Notes under the pieces: model-generated
What the model was told of the DNA's origin: nothing
The model's database searches: none
The model's input: only the letters and a program-made list of their open reading frames with translations
Program-made: the position numbers and the translations under genes
Part shown: one piece after another, positions 1-8,468 of the stretch
Layout of the letters: every line of letters starts with the position of its first letter
Position numbering within the stretch: the stretch's first letter is position 1
Source of the DNA: Microvirga lupini
GTDB taxonomy: Bacteria; Pseudomonadota; Alphaproteobacteria; Rhizobiales; Beijerinckiaceae
Direction: 5' to 3'
Length of the DNA: 64,000 bases
NCBI RefSeq assembly: GCF_014191055.1
Contig: NZ_JACHWB010000001.1
Span: 124,001 to 188,000 of the forward strand

Positions 1-758
1 TTTGGATCCTGCATGAGCAGCGCTTGGCGGCCCTCGCCCACGGCCACCTCGCACAGACGGTTGGTGTTCGAGGAATTGCGGGCGCCGCACACGATGATCC
101 GCTCCGCCCGGCGGGCGATGACGCGAACCGCCATCTGACGGTTCTGCGTCGCGTAGCAGATCGTCTTGACGTCGGGACCCTGGATGGCCGGAAACCGTGT
201 TTTGAGGGCCGCGATGATCTCGCGCGTGTCGTCGACGGACAGCGTGGTCTGGGTGATGTAGGCGATGCGCTCCGGGTTCAGCACGGGCAGCTTAAGCGCC
301 TCCTCGACGCTCTCGATCACATGCACGGTGCCGTCGATCTGCCCCGTTGTGCCCTCGATTTCCACATGACCCCGGTGGCCGATGACGATGATCTCGCGGC
401 CTGACTTGGCATGGCGCTGTCCTTCGAGATGAACGCGGCGCACGAGCGGACAGGTGGCATCGAGCACGGAGAGCCCGCGGCCAGCTGCCTCGCGCTCCAC
501 AGCGCGCGAGACTCCATGGGCGCTGAAGATCGCCACCGCCCCGTCGGGAATCTGGGCGATGTCGTCGACGAAGATCGCGCCCTTGCGCTTGAGATCGTCC
601 ACCACGCGGTTGTTGTGAACGATCTCGTGGCGCACATAGACGGGCCTTCCCGTCTGCTCCAGGGCATCTTCGACGGCCTGGATGGCGCGCTCGACACCGG
701 CGCAGAAGCCGCGCGGCGCGGCGAGCAGAACGGTGAGCGGCGGATGGTCCTGAATCAT
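1..758 (-). CDS. ispH: 4-hydroxy-3-methylbut-2-enyl diphosphate reductase IspH, C-terminus cut by window edge
   Basis: Last enzyme of the MEP pathway: it reduces HMBPP to isopentenyl and dimethylallyl diphosphate using a 4Fe-4S cluster. About 252 N-terminal codons are visible; the family is usually 310-330 residues, so roughly 60 are missing to the left. The N-terminus reads LAAPRGFCAGVERAI, with the first cluster cysteine at residue 19. The second (DATCPLV) and third (KTICYATQN) cluster cysteines are also present, followed by the substrate motif NSSNTNRL. The start ATG (756-758) overlaps the hpnE stop by 4 bp, so it is translationally coupled as the last visible gene of the isoprenoid operon. 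Here it could raise C5 precursor supply for squalene and carotenoid synthesis. Identification is firm. Confidence 0.95.
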   Translation of the reverse strand, partial: MIQDHPPLTVLLAAPRGFCAGVERAIQAVEDALEQTGRPVYVRHEIVHNNRVVDDLKRKGAIFVDDIAQIPDGAVAIFSAHGVSRAVEREAAGRGLSVLDATCPLVRRVHLEGQRHAKSGREIIVIGHRGHVEIEGTTGQIDGTVHVIESVEEALKLPVLNPERIAYITQTTLSVDDTREIIAALKTRFPAIQGPDVKTICYATQNRQMAVRVIARRAERIIVCGARNSSNTNRLCEVAVGEGRQALLMQDP

Positions 759-2041
759 GCCGCGTCCTCCGTCTTCAAGGCTCTGTCTTTGGAGAGAGTG
801 GCCCGGGTGCCGCGGGCATGGTGCAGAATGGAGGCGGCGTGCTCGCCGGCCATCACGGCGCTCTCGATGGTGGCGGGAAGAGACCCGATCCAGTCGCCGG
901 CGAGAGCCAGGTTCGCGAGCGGTCTTAAGGGAGGCTGCGGCAGGGTCTCGGCGGCTTGGCGAATCGTGGCGCGCTTTTCCTTCACGACGCGTGTTTCGGG
1001 CTGCCGGTCGGGATGCGCATCGAGGCCGAGGGAGTGCAGCGCCGGCGCGATCTCGCGCCAGATCCGGGCTGCTACATCGGATGCGTTCTGATCGACCACC
1101 GTATCGGCGGCCGAGACGGTGACGCTCACATGGCTCTCGCGGATCAGCGCCCATTGGGCAAGCGTGCCGGTGAAGCCGATGAAGCGCGGGCGGTCCAGAC
1201 CTTTCATGCGGTAATGCACGTTGAGAATTGGCTCGAAGTGGGTCGGAACGGGAAGGGCAGGCAGAAGACGCTCCACCTCGTAGGGTGGGAGCGCCAGGAT
1301 CACGCGGTCGTCGGGGCCAAGCATGATTGTGCGGTCGCTCAGCGACAGCCCGATGACGCGCCCTCCCACGATGAGGAGGTTGCGCAGCCGCTGCCCGGTG
1401 AGAACGGGCACGCCCCTCGCCTGCAGGGTCGCGATGGCAGGCTCGATCAGGTCTTGGCTCAAACCGTTCTTCGCCACCAGGAGACGGCCCGCGCCGGGTC
1501 GGATGAGCTGGCGCAGCGCGCAGGCGAGCCGCTGCGCGGAAGCCTGCTCGGGCGGCGTGTTGAGAACCGCTACCGTCAGCGGCTCGATCAGGCTGTCCAT
1601 GATCGGGCGCTTGCCAATGATGGCAGCGACCGGACAATCCTTCGCGGCGAAGACCAGGCGTAGGATGCGCACAAGATCGGACAGGGTCAGCCCCTGCGGG
1701 CGGCGGGACGGCAGCAGCCAGGACCAGGGCGAGAGGCCGACGCGGCGCATCTCGCCCGTGCGGCCGTCATAAAGCGGAAGGCCTTTAGGTTCGGGTTCGC
1801 ACCAGCGCTCGCGCGCGCCCACAGTCTTCAGGAGATCGAGCGCACGCCCATTGGCCGTGAACAGCACATGGGTGCCGTTGTCATGGTCGAAACCATCGGC
1901 GGGGTGCAGCGTGCGGCAGCGCCCGCCCGGATGGGGGGCAGCCTCATAGAGTACGGCCTCGCCGCCATCAACTGTCGCGGCCAGCGCCGCGCTCAGGCCC
2001 GCGATCCCCGCTCCGACGATATGGGTGCGCCGTGCTGTCAT
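755..2041 (-). CDS. hpnE: Hydroxysqualene dehydroxylase / squalene-associated FAD desaturase HpnE
   Basis: A 428-residue flavoprotein of the amine-oxidase/phytoene-desaturase superfamily. The dinucleotide-binding motif GAGIAG lies at residues 10-15, followed by a PGGRCRT segment and a C-terminal FAD segment (LALAGDWIGSLPATIESAV). In the HpnCDE route, HpnE reduces hydroxysqualene to squalene. Its position directly after the HpnC-HpnD fusion, with 4-bp ATGA overlaps on both sides, is the main reason for choosing HpnE over another CrtI-like enzyme. In Methylobacterium extorquens, loss of hpnE is reported to remove both hopanoids and carotenoids, which fits its location in a carotenoid operon. 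No hopene cyclase gene is seen nearby. Confidence 0.9.
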   Translation of the reverse strand: MTARRTHIVGAGIAGLSAALAATVDGGEAVLYEAAPHPGGRCRTLHPADGFDHDNGTHVLFTANGRALDLLKTVGARERWCEPEPKGLPLYDGRTGEMRRVGLSPWSWLLPSRRPQGLTLSDLVRILRLVFAAKDCPVAAIIGKRPIMDSLIEPLTVAVLNTPPEQASAQRLACALRQLIRPGAGRLLVAKNGLSQDLIEPAIATLQARGVPVLTGQRLRNLLIVGGRVIGLSLSDRTIMLGPDDRVILALPPYEVERLLPALPVPTHFEPILNVHYRMKGLDRPRFIGFTGTLAQWALIRESHVSVTVSAADTVVDQNASDVAARIWREIAPALHSLGLDAHPDRQPETRVVKEKRATIRQAAETLPQPPLRPLANLALAGDWIGSLPATIESAVMAGEHAASILHHARGTRATLSKDRALKTEDAA

Positions 2042-3672
2042 GCGGGCCTCATGGCGCGGGAGATCAGATGCAGGCGGTCGGCGGTGCTCAGGCGCAGTCG
2101 GCCTTGGCGTGTGCCCCAGCCCCGGGCCTGCAGTCGGGCGAGCACGCGGCGGTAATTCTCCATCATCAGGATTGCGGGCTTCAAGGCCGCGCGGTCGAGG
2201 CGCGTCAGGGCCGCATCCGCCGCCGTAAAGCCTGCACGCGCCTCCTCGGCCAAGCCGTCGCAGACGCGGGCGAAGCGAGGATCGGCCACGAGGGTGGCGG
2301 CCGGTGCATCCTGCAATCCGAGCTGCGCGAGCCGCGAGAGCGGAACATAGACACGCTCGCAGGCGGCATCCTCATCCACGTCGCGGAGAATGTTCACGAG
2401 CTGCAGGGTGCGCCCGAGATCGAGCGCAAAATCATGAGCCGACGGCACGCCGAAGATGCGGATTGACAGGGCTCCGACCGAGCCCGCCACGCGGCGTCCG
2501 TAGAGATTGAGCTCGTAGTCGCTTGCGATCCGCAACCGTTCCGCGCTGTCCATCTCCATGCCGTCGAGAAGCGCGTGGCATTCCTCCACCGGGAGCTTGA
2601 ACAGGGTCGAAGCGCGGGCGAGCTCCCGGCCGATGGGCGTTTCCGGGGCGCGGTGCAGCCGGTCGATCTCACGCCGCCACTCGCGCAGGAAAGCACGCTT
2701 CTCCGAGGGCGGCGCGGCCCCATCGGCGATATCGTCGACGGCGCGGCAGAAGGCATAGACCGCATGCATGGCGCGCCGGCGGTCGCTGTGCAGGCTCTGC
2801 ATGCCGAGGCGGAAGGACGATCCGGAGCGCCGCACCATGGCGGCCGTGATGCGATGGTCGCCGTTGACCGGCCGGCGCAGCGTGCCGCTTAAGCCCCGCA
2901 GGAATGCCCCGCAGGCATCGGCCTTGCTCACCTGCACCCGCTCCAGAACCGGATCGCCGCGGCGCAGGCGCTCGCTCAAAAGACGGGCAAGCGCGAGCGT
3001 GGCGATGCTTTGCGCCCGCAGGCGGCGGTTCTGCAGATGCTCCGGCAGGGATTGCGCCTGATCGATCAGGGCATCGACCCGATCGAGCATGGCATCGACC
3101 ACGCTGCGGCGCAGAGCACCGTGAGACGGTTCGAAGAAAGCCCTTTCCGAACCTGCCCCCATCATCCAGCGCAACGGGATGTAGATGCGGCCGAGATCCT
3201 GGTAGTCCTTGCCGCAATCCTGCAGGTGGTTGAGGATCTGCAGCGCTGTGCACAGGGCATCCGCCGGAGCCTGCGCGGCGCTGCGCTCGTTGTGCAGCGC
3301 CAGGAGAAAGCGGCCGACCGGATTGGCCGAGAAGCGGCAATACTCGATCAGCTCCGCCCATTCGTTGTAACGGGCCTTGACCACGTCCTGACGAAAAGCA
3401 CGCAGGAGATCGCGTGCCTGGACAAGTCCGGCCTTGTGCCGCCTGTCGGCCGCGTGCAGGCGCGCGGCTTCAGGGATTGCAGGATCGCCGGCGACGAGCG
3501 CCTGCTCGAGCTCGTCGAGGCGCTGGAGCTTCTCAGCCGATTTCAGTTCTGGCGTATCGGCAATGTCGTCGGCCATCCGGGCAAACGCATAGAAGGCGAG
3601 AACCGCATCCCGGTGCTCGGGCGAGAGCACCAGTGAGGCCACCGGAAAGTTTTCGTCCCGCGGCCGCTTCAT
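2038..3672 (-). CDS. Fused squalene synthesis protein HpnC-HpnD
   Basis: One 544-residue ORF contains two complete trans-isoprenyl diphosphate synthase domains. Residues 1-270 match HpnC (hydroxysqualene synthase), with acidic motifs DDIAD (35-39) and DCGKD (152-156). Residues 278-544 match HpnD (presqualene diphosphate synthase), with DDIAD (313-317) and DVDED (431-435). Each domain normally is a separate protein of about 270-290 residues. Joined, they would take two farnesyl diphosphates to presqualene diphosphate and then hydroxysqualene, which HpnE reduces. The start at 3672 is preferred because its ATG overlaps the upstream stop as ATGA; an in-frame start at 3750 would add 26 unconserved residues. 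No stop or frameshift separates the halves in the window. Confidence 0.9.
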   Translation of the reverse strand: MKRPRDENFPVASLVLSPEHRDAVLAFYAFARMADDIADTPELKSAEKLQRLDELEQALVAGDPAIPEAARLHAADRRHKAGLVQARDLLRAFRQDVVKARYNEWAELIEYCRFSANPVGRFLLALHNERSAAQAPADALCTALQILNHLQDCGKDYQDLGRIYIPLRWMMGAGSERAFFEPSHGALRRSVVDAMLDRVDALIDQAQSLPEHLQNRRLRAQSIATLALARLLSERLRRGDPVLERVQVSKADACGAFLRGLSGTLRRPVNGDHRITAAMVRRSGSSFRLGMQSLHSDRRRAMHAVYAFCRAVDDIADGAAPPSEKRAFLREWRREIDRLHRAPETPIGRELARASTLFKLPVEECHALLDGMEMDSAERLRIASDYELNLYGRRVAGSVGALSIRIFGVPSAHDFALDLGRTLQLVNILRDVDEDAACERVYVPLSRLAQLGLQDAPAATLVADPRFARVCDGLAEEARAGFTAADAALTRLDRAALKPAILMMENYRRVLARLQARGWGTRQGRLRLSTADRLHLISRAMRPA

Positions 3673-4781
3673 GGCTTCACCCCCACGGGATAAAGCCTTC
3701 CCTTCCACCCGGCGCGGCGGGTGGTGCCGATCCGCAGGAGCACGCTCCACTGGATCGCCAGCCCGATCAACATGGTGAAGGGATGCAGGGGAATTGACCA
3801 GGGATTCTCTCGCGTGGCCACCGTCACGAGCGTCCGGGTCACGAGCGACAGGAGCACCGCGGCTATGATCGGAAACGTCGGCACGAAGGGAAGAATGGCA
3901 AAGGGCAGCACGTGCCCGCCGAGAAGAAGCATTGTCCAGACCGGTAGGGCGACCGGTGTCGCCATGCCCTCATGGGCATTCTTCGCAAAGCCGTTCCAGG
4001 CCTCATCGAAGCGTGTGTACATGCGGCAGGAGGCGAGATGATCTCCCGGCACGAGATCCGTCATAAAGCCCTTGCGGCGGAAGAGCCGCGCGAGCTGAAT
4101 GCCGTCATGGATGCGCGTGCGAATGGCCGCGTGGCCCCCGCTTGCGCGATAGGCCTCCCGTTCCACAAGCATGAGCTGACCGCAGGCCGCGCCGAGGCCG
4201 GGATCGCGTGACAGGCGCATGAAGCCCATGGGCAGATAACCGAGCAGCAGCAGGTTGATCGTCGGCACCGTGAGCAGTTCGCCGAGCGAGCGCATGATCT
4301 GGCGCGGCACGGCGCTCACCAGGCCGGCATCGGTTTTCTGTGCATGGCCTACCAGAAGAGCGGCCGCATGCGGCCTCACGCGCACGTCGGCATCCACGAA
4401 CAGCAAATGCGTGCCCTTGGCTGCTTCCGAGAGATGATGGCAGGCATGGACCTTGCCGGTCCATCCGTCTTCAAGGGGAGGGGCCGTGAGAAGGCGCACA
4501 CGTTCATCGCGTGCAGCGTAGTGTCTGACGATCTCCGGCGTGGCATCGGTGGAGCCATCGTCCATGACCAGGATTTCGACCGGCACGCCGACGCTGGCTA
4601 ACGTGGCATCGAGAGCAGGGCCGATGTTCTTCGCCTCGTTGCGCGCGGGGATCAGGATCGAGACGAGGACATCGCCTTGCGGTGCATGGGGCGGTGTCGC
4701 ACGTAAGATGCCCAGATTCAGGAGAGCCAGCGCGAAGGGGAGTGCCGCAAGGCCAAAGAGGACAAGACCGAGGACCATCAT
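3669..4781 (-). CDS. Family 2 glycosyltransferase, CrtQ-like
   Basis: A 370-residue membrane-associated GT-A glycosyltransferase. A hydrophobic N-terminal helix (residues 1-25) precedes the catalytic domain with SILIPARNEA near 41-50, the nucleotide-sugar motif DDGS at 74-77 and a DAD motif (LFVDADVRV) near residue 130. Two or three hydrophobic segments close the protein. Staphylococcal CrtQ, which glucosylates a C30 carotenoic acid, has the same layout. Overlaps of 4 bp with the acyltransferase upstream and the HpnC-HpnD gene downstream tie it to carotenoid synthesis. The assignment to carotenoid glycosylation is inferred from context; a glycolipid role is the main alternative. Confidence 0.75.
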   Translation of the reverse strand: MMVLGLVLFGLAALPFALALLNLGILRATPPHAPQGDVLVSILIPARNEAKNIGPALDATLASVGVPVEILVMDDGSTDATPEIVRHYAARDERVRLLTAPPLEDGWTGKVHACHHLSEAAKGTHLLFVDADVRVRPHAAALLVGHAQKTDAGLVSAVPRQIMRSLGELLTVPTINLLLLGYLPMGFMRLSRDPGLGAACGQLMLVEREAYRASGGHAAIRTRIHDGIQLARLFRRKGFMTDLVPGDHLASCRMYTRFDEAWNGFAKNAHEGMATPVALPVWTMLLLGGHVLPFAILPFVPTFPIIAAVLLSLVTRTLVTVATRENPWSIPLHPFTMLIGLAIQWSVLLRIGTTRRAGWKGRLYPVGVKP

Positions 4782-5617
4782 GACGGGCGGCCCTCATGCG
4801 ACGGATCGAAGCCTCGGCCCCGCAGCGCCGCTGCCATCCGACGCCAGCCGTCATAGAGGCCGCCAACACCGGATCGTCCCTCGAGCAGAGATCGGAAGCG
4901 CGCCGGATCGCGGCTCTGCACATCGGCACTCAACCGGTCGAGGGTGGTTGTAAGCTCGATTTCAAGGCGTTCCAGGCGGGCAGGGCGTGCAAGGTTCAGA
5001 AGATCCTGGCCGCGCATGGGCTTGCCAAAAGCCAGAAAGGCCTCGGCCCCGCGTTCGAGCCAGAAGCCGTATTCGATCGCGAGCGGGATCACGATGCAGT
5101 CGGGTGCGAGTTCGGGAAGGCGCACGATGCCGGACTTGAGCCCGAGCGGACGCTCGCGCACATCACTGAACCGGCCCTGCGCGGTGACCCAGAGCGCACG
5201 GTTCGGCGCCGACAGGATCTCGGCGCTGGCTTTCAGGAAATCCGCCGCGCCGCGGGGGCTCTCCAGATCGACCCCAAAGGCTCCGATGCGGCCGAAGACG
5301 CCGTATTGCTTGAGCATCGCGGCATCGATGGGCGCGTAGCTTTCATGCGAGGGAAGGAAACGGTCCGCGGCGAGAATGTATACGGCCGCGTCCCACCACG
5401 CCGGATGATTGGAATAGACGATGACCGGCCCGGTCGGCGGAATGGCTGGCAGGCCCCACGACGCAATCCGCAGCGCATTCATGTGGCGCGTGAAATAGCG
5501 GCGGAACGTGGAGACCATGAAGCGATGGATCAGGGGCGAACGACGCGCCACGGGAGACGATCCCGCCCGGTGGGGCGAGGAGCGTTCTCCATTGGCTTTC
5601 GTCACTTCCTGCTTCAA
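4778..5617 (-). CDS. PlsC-type acyltransferase, probable carotenoid-glycoside acyltransferase (CrtO-like role)
   Basis: A 279-residue protein of the lysophospholipid acyltransferase superfamily. The catalytic HX4D motif is HPAWWD at residues 71-76, within VIVYSNHPAWWDAAVYI, and a later VTAQGRFSD segment fits the acyl-acceptor motif region. It lies between the CrtP-like and CrtQ-like genes with 4-bp overlaps on both sides. In staphyloxanthin synthesis the last step, by CrtO, acylates the glucose of the glucosyl ester; this enzyme is in the right place for that role but is a PlsC-type protein, so homology to CrtO is not claimed. A glycerophospholipid acyltransferase role is possible. A separate plsC-like gene lies at 40866-41633. 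Confidence 0.7.
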   Translation of the reverse strand: MKQEVTKANGERSSPHRAGSSPVARRSPLIHRFMVSTFRRYFTRHMNALRIASWGLPAIPPTGPVIVYSNHPAWWDAAVYILAADRFLPSHESYAPIDAAMLKQYGVFGRIGAFGVDLESPRGAADFLKASAEILSAPNRALWVTAQGRFSDVRERPLGLKSGIVRLPELAPDCIVIPLAIEYGFWLERGAEAFLAFGKPMRGQDLLNLARPARLERLEIELTTTLDRLSADVQSRDPARFRSLLEGRSGVGGLYDGWRRMAAALRGRGFDPSHEGRPS

Positions 5618-7149
5618 GACACGTTCCGTAAATCTGAAGCCTTGCTGTCCGCATCGAGGGCATCGGCGGCGATCCAGCCCGACATCATGACCATCGGCAT
5701 GCCGGGGCCCGGATGAGCCGCGCCGCCGGCGAGATAAAGGCCCTGCACCTGCCGGCTGCGGTTGCCGGGCTTGAACGCGCCCATGAACTTGCCGTGGCTG
5801 GCGAGCCCATAGATGGCGCCGTTGAGCACCTTGTAGCGATCATGGATGTCCTGCGGCGTGAGATGGCGCTCGACGACGATGCGCTCCTCGATGTCGCTCA
5901 TGCCGGCCGTGCGTTTCAGCTTGTCGATGATCACCTGGCGATAGGCCGGGAACATCTGCGACCAGTCGTGATGCGGGCGCAGGTACGGCGTGTGCACCAG
6001 AACGTAGAGCGCCTCGCCGCCTTCCGGCGCAACGCTCGGGTCCGTGGCTGCGGGCGCTGCGAGATAGCAGGTCGGATCGGGCGCGGGCTCGCCCCGGCGA
6101 TAGATGTAGTCGAACTCCTCCTCCGGATCGCGCGAGAACACGAAGTCGTGGTGGAGGACGTGATCGTAGCGCTTGTTGAGGCCGAGATAGAGCACCACGC
6201 CCGAGCAGGCCGGCTCGAAATCCTTCCTCGCGTAATGCTCGCCCACTTCGCCGCCGACGAGTTCGCGGTAGGTGCGGATCGAATCCATGTTCGAGATCAC
6301 GCTGTCATAGGCCACGGTTTCACCGCTGGCGAGCACGATGCCCGTGACAGCGCCGTTCTCGACATTGAGAGAGGCCACATCGCTGTCGGTCTTGATGCTG
6401 GCGCCGAGTTCGGTCGCGAGCTTCGCCAAGGCTTCGGCCACCGCGCGGGTACCGCCTATGGGATACCACACGCCGTCAGCCGCCTGCATATGGGCGATGG
6501 CGCAGAGCACCGCGGGCGAACCATAGGGCGACGAGCCCACATACTGCGTGAAATGGTCGAGCATCTGCGCCAGGCGCTCGTCCTTGACCTTGGACCGGAT
6601 GGTACCGGCCACCGACGAACCCATGCGCAGGGACAGCACGTCCCGCAGGGTTCCGGGGTTCATGTTGGCCCGGATGTTGATGGTGTCGAACAGATCCTCG
6701 ACAGGTTTCCAGAAGAAGAACTTGTTCGAGATCTCGTGCAGATGAGCGGAAATCTCCTGGAAGCGCTTATATCCATCACCGGTATTCTTGCCCGGTGCGA
6801 AGCGGTCCATCGCCTGGGCCATGGCATCGATGTTCTCCTGCAGGTCGATCTGCGTGCCGTCATCGAAGAAGCAGCGCCATTGCGGATCGAGCCGCACGAG
6901 GTCGAGATAGTCGGAGAGGTTGCGCCCGGCCTCTGCGAAGATACGCTCCAGAACCCGCGGCACGGTGAGGATCGTCGGACCCATGTCGAAGCGGAAGCCA
7001 TCCTCGTGCAGGACCGCGGCCTTGCCGCCGACCCAGGCATTCTTGTCGTAGAGCGTGACCTTATGCCCGCGGGCGGCTGCGACGCAGGCGGCCGCCAATC
7101 CGCCCAGTCCTCCGCCGATGACTGCAACCGAACTTCCTTGAGCGCTCAC
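5614..7149 (-). CDS. CrtI-superfamily flavoenzyme, CrtP-like C30 carotenoid oxidase
   Basis: A 511-residue FAD enzyme with GGGLGG at residues 12-17 and a C-terminal segment AGGAAHPGPGMPMVMMSG. Several blocks resemble staphylococcal CrtP (4,4'-diaponeurosporene oxidase), as recalled from the family, more than a desaturase: QWRCFFDDGTQIDL, YVGSSPYGSPAVL, a GVWYPIGGTRAVAEAL block, FEPACSGVVLYLG and GAIYG. CrtP oxidises the terminal methyl of a C30 carotene to an aldehyde. The start is GTG at 7149 with GGGAGGA five bases upstream. The stop overlaps the acyltransferase start by 4 bp. Ordinary databases may call it phytoene desaturase or CrtI; sub-family placement needs a tree. An aldehyde dehydrogenase, needed for the acid, is absent from the cluster. 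Confidence 0.78.
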   Translation of the reverse strand: MSAQGSSVAVIGGGLGGLAAACVAAARGHKVTLYDKNAWVGGKAAVLHEDGFRFDMGPTILTVPRVLERIFAEAGRNLSDYLDLVRLDPQWRCFFDDGTQIDLQENIDAMAQAMDRFAPGKNTGDGYKRFQEISAHLHEISNKFFFWKPVEDLFDTINIRANMNPGTLRDVLSLRMGSSVAGTIRSKVKDERLAQMLDHFTQYVGSSPYGSPAVLCAIAHMQAADGVWYPIGGTRAVAEALAKLATELGASIKTDSDVASLNVENGAVTGIVLASGETVAYDSVISNMDSIRTYRELVGGEVGEHYARKDFEPACSGVVLYLGLNKRYDHVLHHDFVFSRDPEEEFDYIYRRGEPAPDPTCYLAAPAATDPSVAPEGGEALYVLVHTPYLRPHHDWSQMFPAYRQVIIDKLKRTAGMSDIEERIVVERHLTPQDIHDRYKVLNGAIYGLASHGKFMGAFKPGNRSRQVQGLYLAGGAAHPGPGMPMVMMSGWIAADALDADSKASDLRNVS

Positions 7150-7231
7150 GATGTCCTCCCGCAGGACACGAGCCTATTCGTTCCAAGGCCTGTGTCCAGT
7201 TGTGTTGGTTCTAGGAATGGCATGACCCACT

Positions 7232-8329
7232 TCAAGGCAGATCACGCAGGTTTGGGCGACGGGCGCAGATCATGCGCAGGGATTGCCGGCCCGGGGCCCG
7301 GATCACCGGGTCGAAGCCGGCCGATTCCAGGAGCGGCTTGATCCGGGCCACGTCGCGGGTGTTGCCGCCCCACAGCAGGTTCTTCAGCCGGTTGACCGCC
7401 GAGGCCGTGCCCGGGGCTTCATGGGAAAGGGCCGCGACCAGGAGCCAGCCGCCCGGCTTCAAGGCACGGAAAATCCGCCGAAGGGCCTCCTCGATGACGG
7501 CATCGGGCAGGAACATCTGTGGCAGGAAGGCGAGGTCGAAGGCCCTGTCCTCCTGGATTTCCTCCACTCGCTCGCGGTGGATCGCGATGCGGCTCGCGAG
7601 ACCTGCCTGCCGCACATGCCTTTCGCCAAGCTCTGCCGGGTGCGGCGCCGGCTCAAGCGCCACGGCGCTCAAGTGAGGGAAGTGCCGGCAGAGCGCGATG
7701 GACAGGCCCGCAGCGCCTGCTCCCACGTCGAGAAGAGCCGCTCCAGGGGCCTCGAGCTTTGGAACGAGCCCCGGCAGGAATTTCAGCTTCGGCAGCGCCC
7801 GTGTGGTCCAATGCCGGGTCAGGGTGCCCTGCGCCTCGATGATGGCGTCGTCCGTGTGAGACCAACCGTCGAGGCTCAAGTTTCCCGCCTTCAGCCTGTG
7901 CCGGAAATCCTCGGTCTGCAGCAGCGGCGCGCGCAAGGCCGCCTTGAAGGTTTCGGCGCCCTCGGACGACGTGAACGGCATCAGCACGGGCGAGGCCTGC
8001 ACCCGGCCGTCATGCCAAGTGACGAAGCCGAAGGCTGCGAGGGCGTCGAGCAGGGTCTGCACAAGGGCTGGCGCAAGGGACAGCGCCGATGCCAAGTCGC
8101 CGACGGTGGCAGGGTGCCTGAGCCGGATGAGAAGCCCGCTCTCGGCGCAGGCCGACAGGGCACTCGCCGACCAGATCGCCGTATCGGCCTCTTCGAGCAC
8201 CTTCAGGACGTCACTGCTTTTTCGGAAGGTTATTGGAATGGCGGGCATGCGCCAGGAGCCAGGGCCTACGGAGCCGAGGCCGAAGCGATCTCCTCCATGG
8301 GACAGAAGGGCATAAGCGCGCCACAGCAT
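7232..8329 (-). CDS. SAM-dependent methyltransferase (CrtF-like / O-methyltransferase family 2)
   Basis: A 365-residue protein with a winged-helix dimerisation region (about residues 35-110, ending LLDALAAFGFVTW) and a Rossmann methyltransferase domain with motif I ALLDVGAGAAGLS and a later LKPGGWLLVAAL block. This is the architecture of CrtF and related O-methyltransferases. Its place between the CrtN-like and CrtP-like genes suggests it methylates a hydroxyl or carboxyl of the carotenoid, but the substrate is unknown. No clear Shine-Dalgarno precedes 8329 or the alternative ATG at 8248; the longer form is kept because residues 1-27 look structured and lie just past a hairpin. The 82-base gap to the CrtP-like gene is the largest break before ispH. 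Confidence 0.75.
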   Translation of the reverse strand: MLWRAYALLSHGGDRFGLGSVGPGSWRMPAIPITFRKSSDVLKVLEEADTAIWSASALSACAESGLLIRLRHPATVGDLASALSLAPALVQTLLDALAAFGFVTWHDGRVQASPVLMPFTSSEGAETFKAALRAPLLQTEDFRHRLKAGNLSLDGWSHTDDAIIEAQGTLTRHWTTRALPKLKFLPGLVPKLEAPGAALLDVGAGAAGLSIALCRHFPHLSAVALEPAPHPAELGERHVRQAGLASRIAIHRERVEEIQEDRAFDLAFLPQMFLPDAVIEEALRRIFRALKPGGWLLVAALSHEAPGTASAVNRLKNLLWGGNTRDVARIKPLLESAGFDPVIRAPGRQSLRMICARRPNLRDLP

Positions 8330-8350
8330 GGGAGGCTATTGGATCGAGGG

Positions 8351-8387
8351 CGCGCCCATCATCGAGGGTTCCTCGATGATGGGCGCG
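8351..8387. repeat. Perfect 17-bp inverted repeat between crtN-like and methyltransferase genes
   Basis: Arms CGCGCCCATCATCGAGG (8351-8367) and its exact complement (8371-8387) flank a 3-base loop. There is no T-tract, so it is not a standard terminator. It lies in the gap between the CrtN-like gene and the methyltransferase and ends 21 bases before the chosen methyltransferase start. It could stabilise or partly terminate the upstream message, giving differential expression within the operon. Confidence 0.8.
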
Positions 8388-8457
8388 TCTGACGGGATGG
8401 TTGGGGCGCGGCTGAGGGAGTGAGAAACAGGCATGCGAGCGATCCGATCCGACTCAT
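8359..8457 (-). CDS. Possible 32-codon ORF between carotenoid genes
   Basis: An ATG at 8455-8457 preceded by GGGAG about ten bases upstream opens a 32-codon frame that begins MSRIGSLACLFL and ends in a TGA inside one arm of the 17-bp inverted repeat. The start lies 12 bases after the CrtN-like stop. A translated leader ending in a hairpin would be a plausible attenuator, but the frame has no recognisable homology and may be chance. Confidence 0.18.
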   Translation of the reverse strand: MSRIGSLACLFLTPSAAPQPSRQTRPSSRNPR

Positions 8458-8468
8458 GACATGCTCCC

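Noticed and set aside
5713..7341. Long plus-strand frame of 542 codons opposite the CrtP-like gene
   Set aside because: It is an antisense shadow in high-GC DNA; the minus-strand frame shows flavoenzyme motifs and this one shows none.
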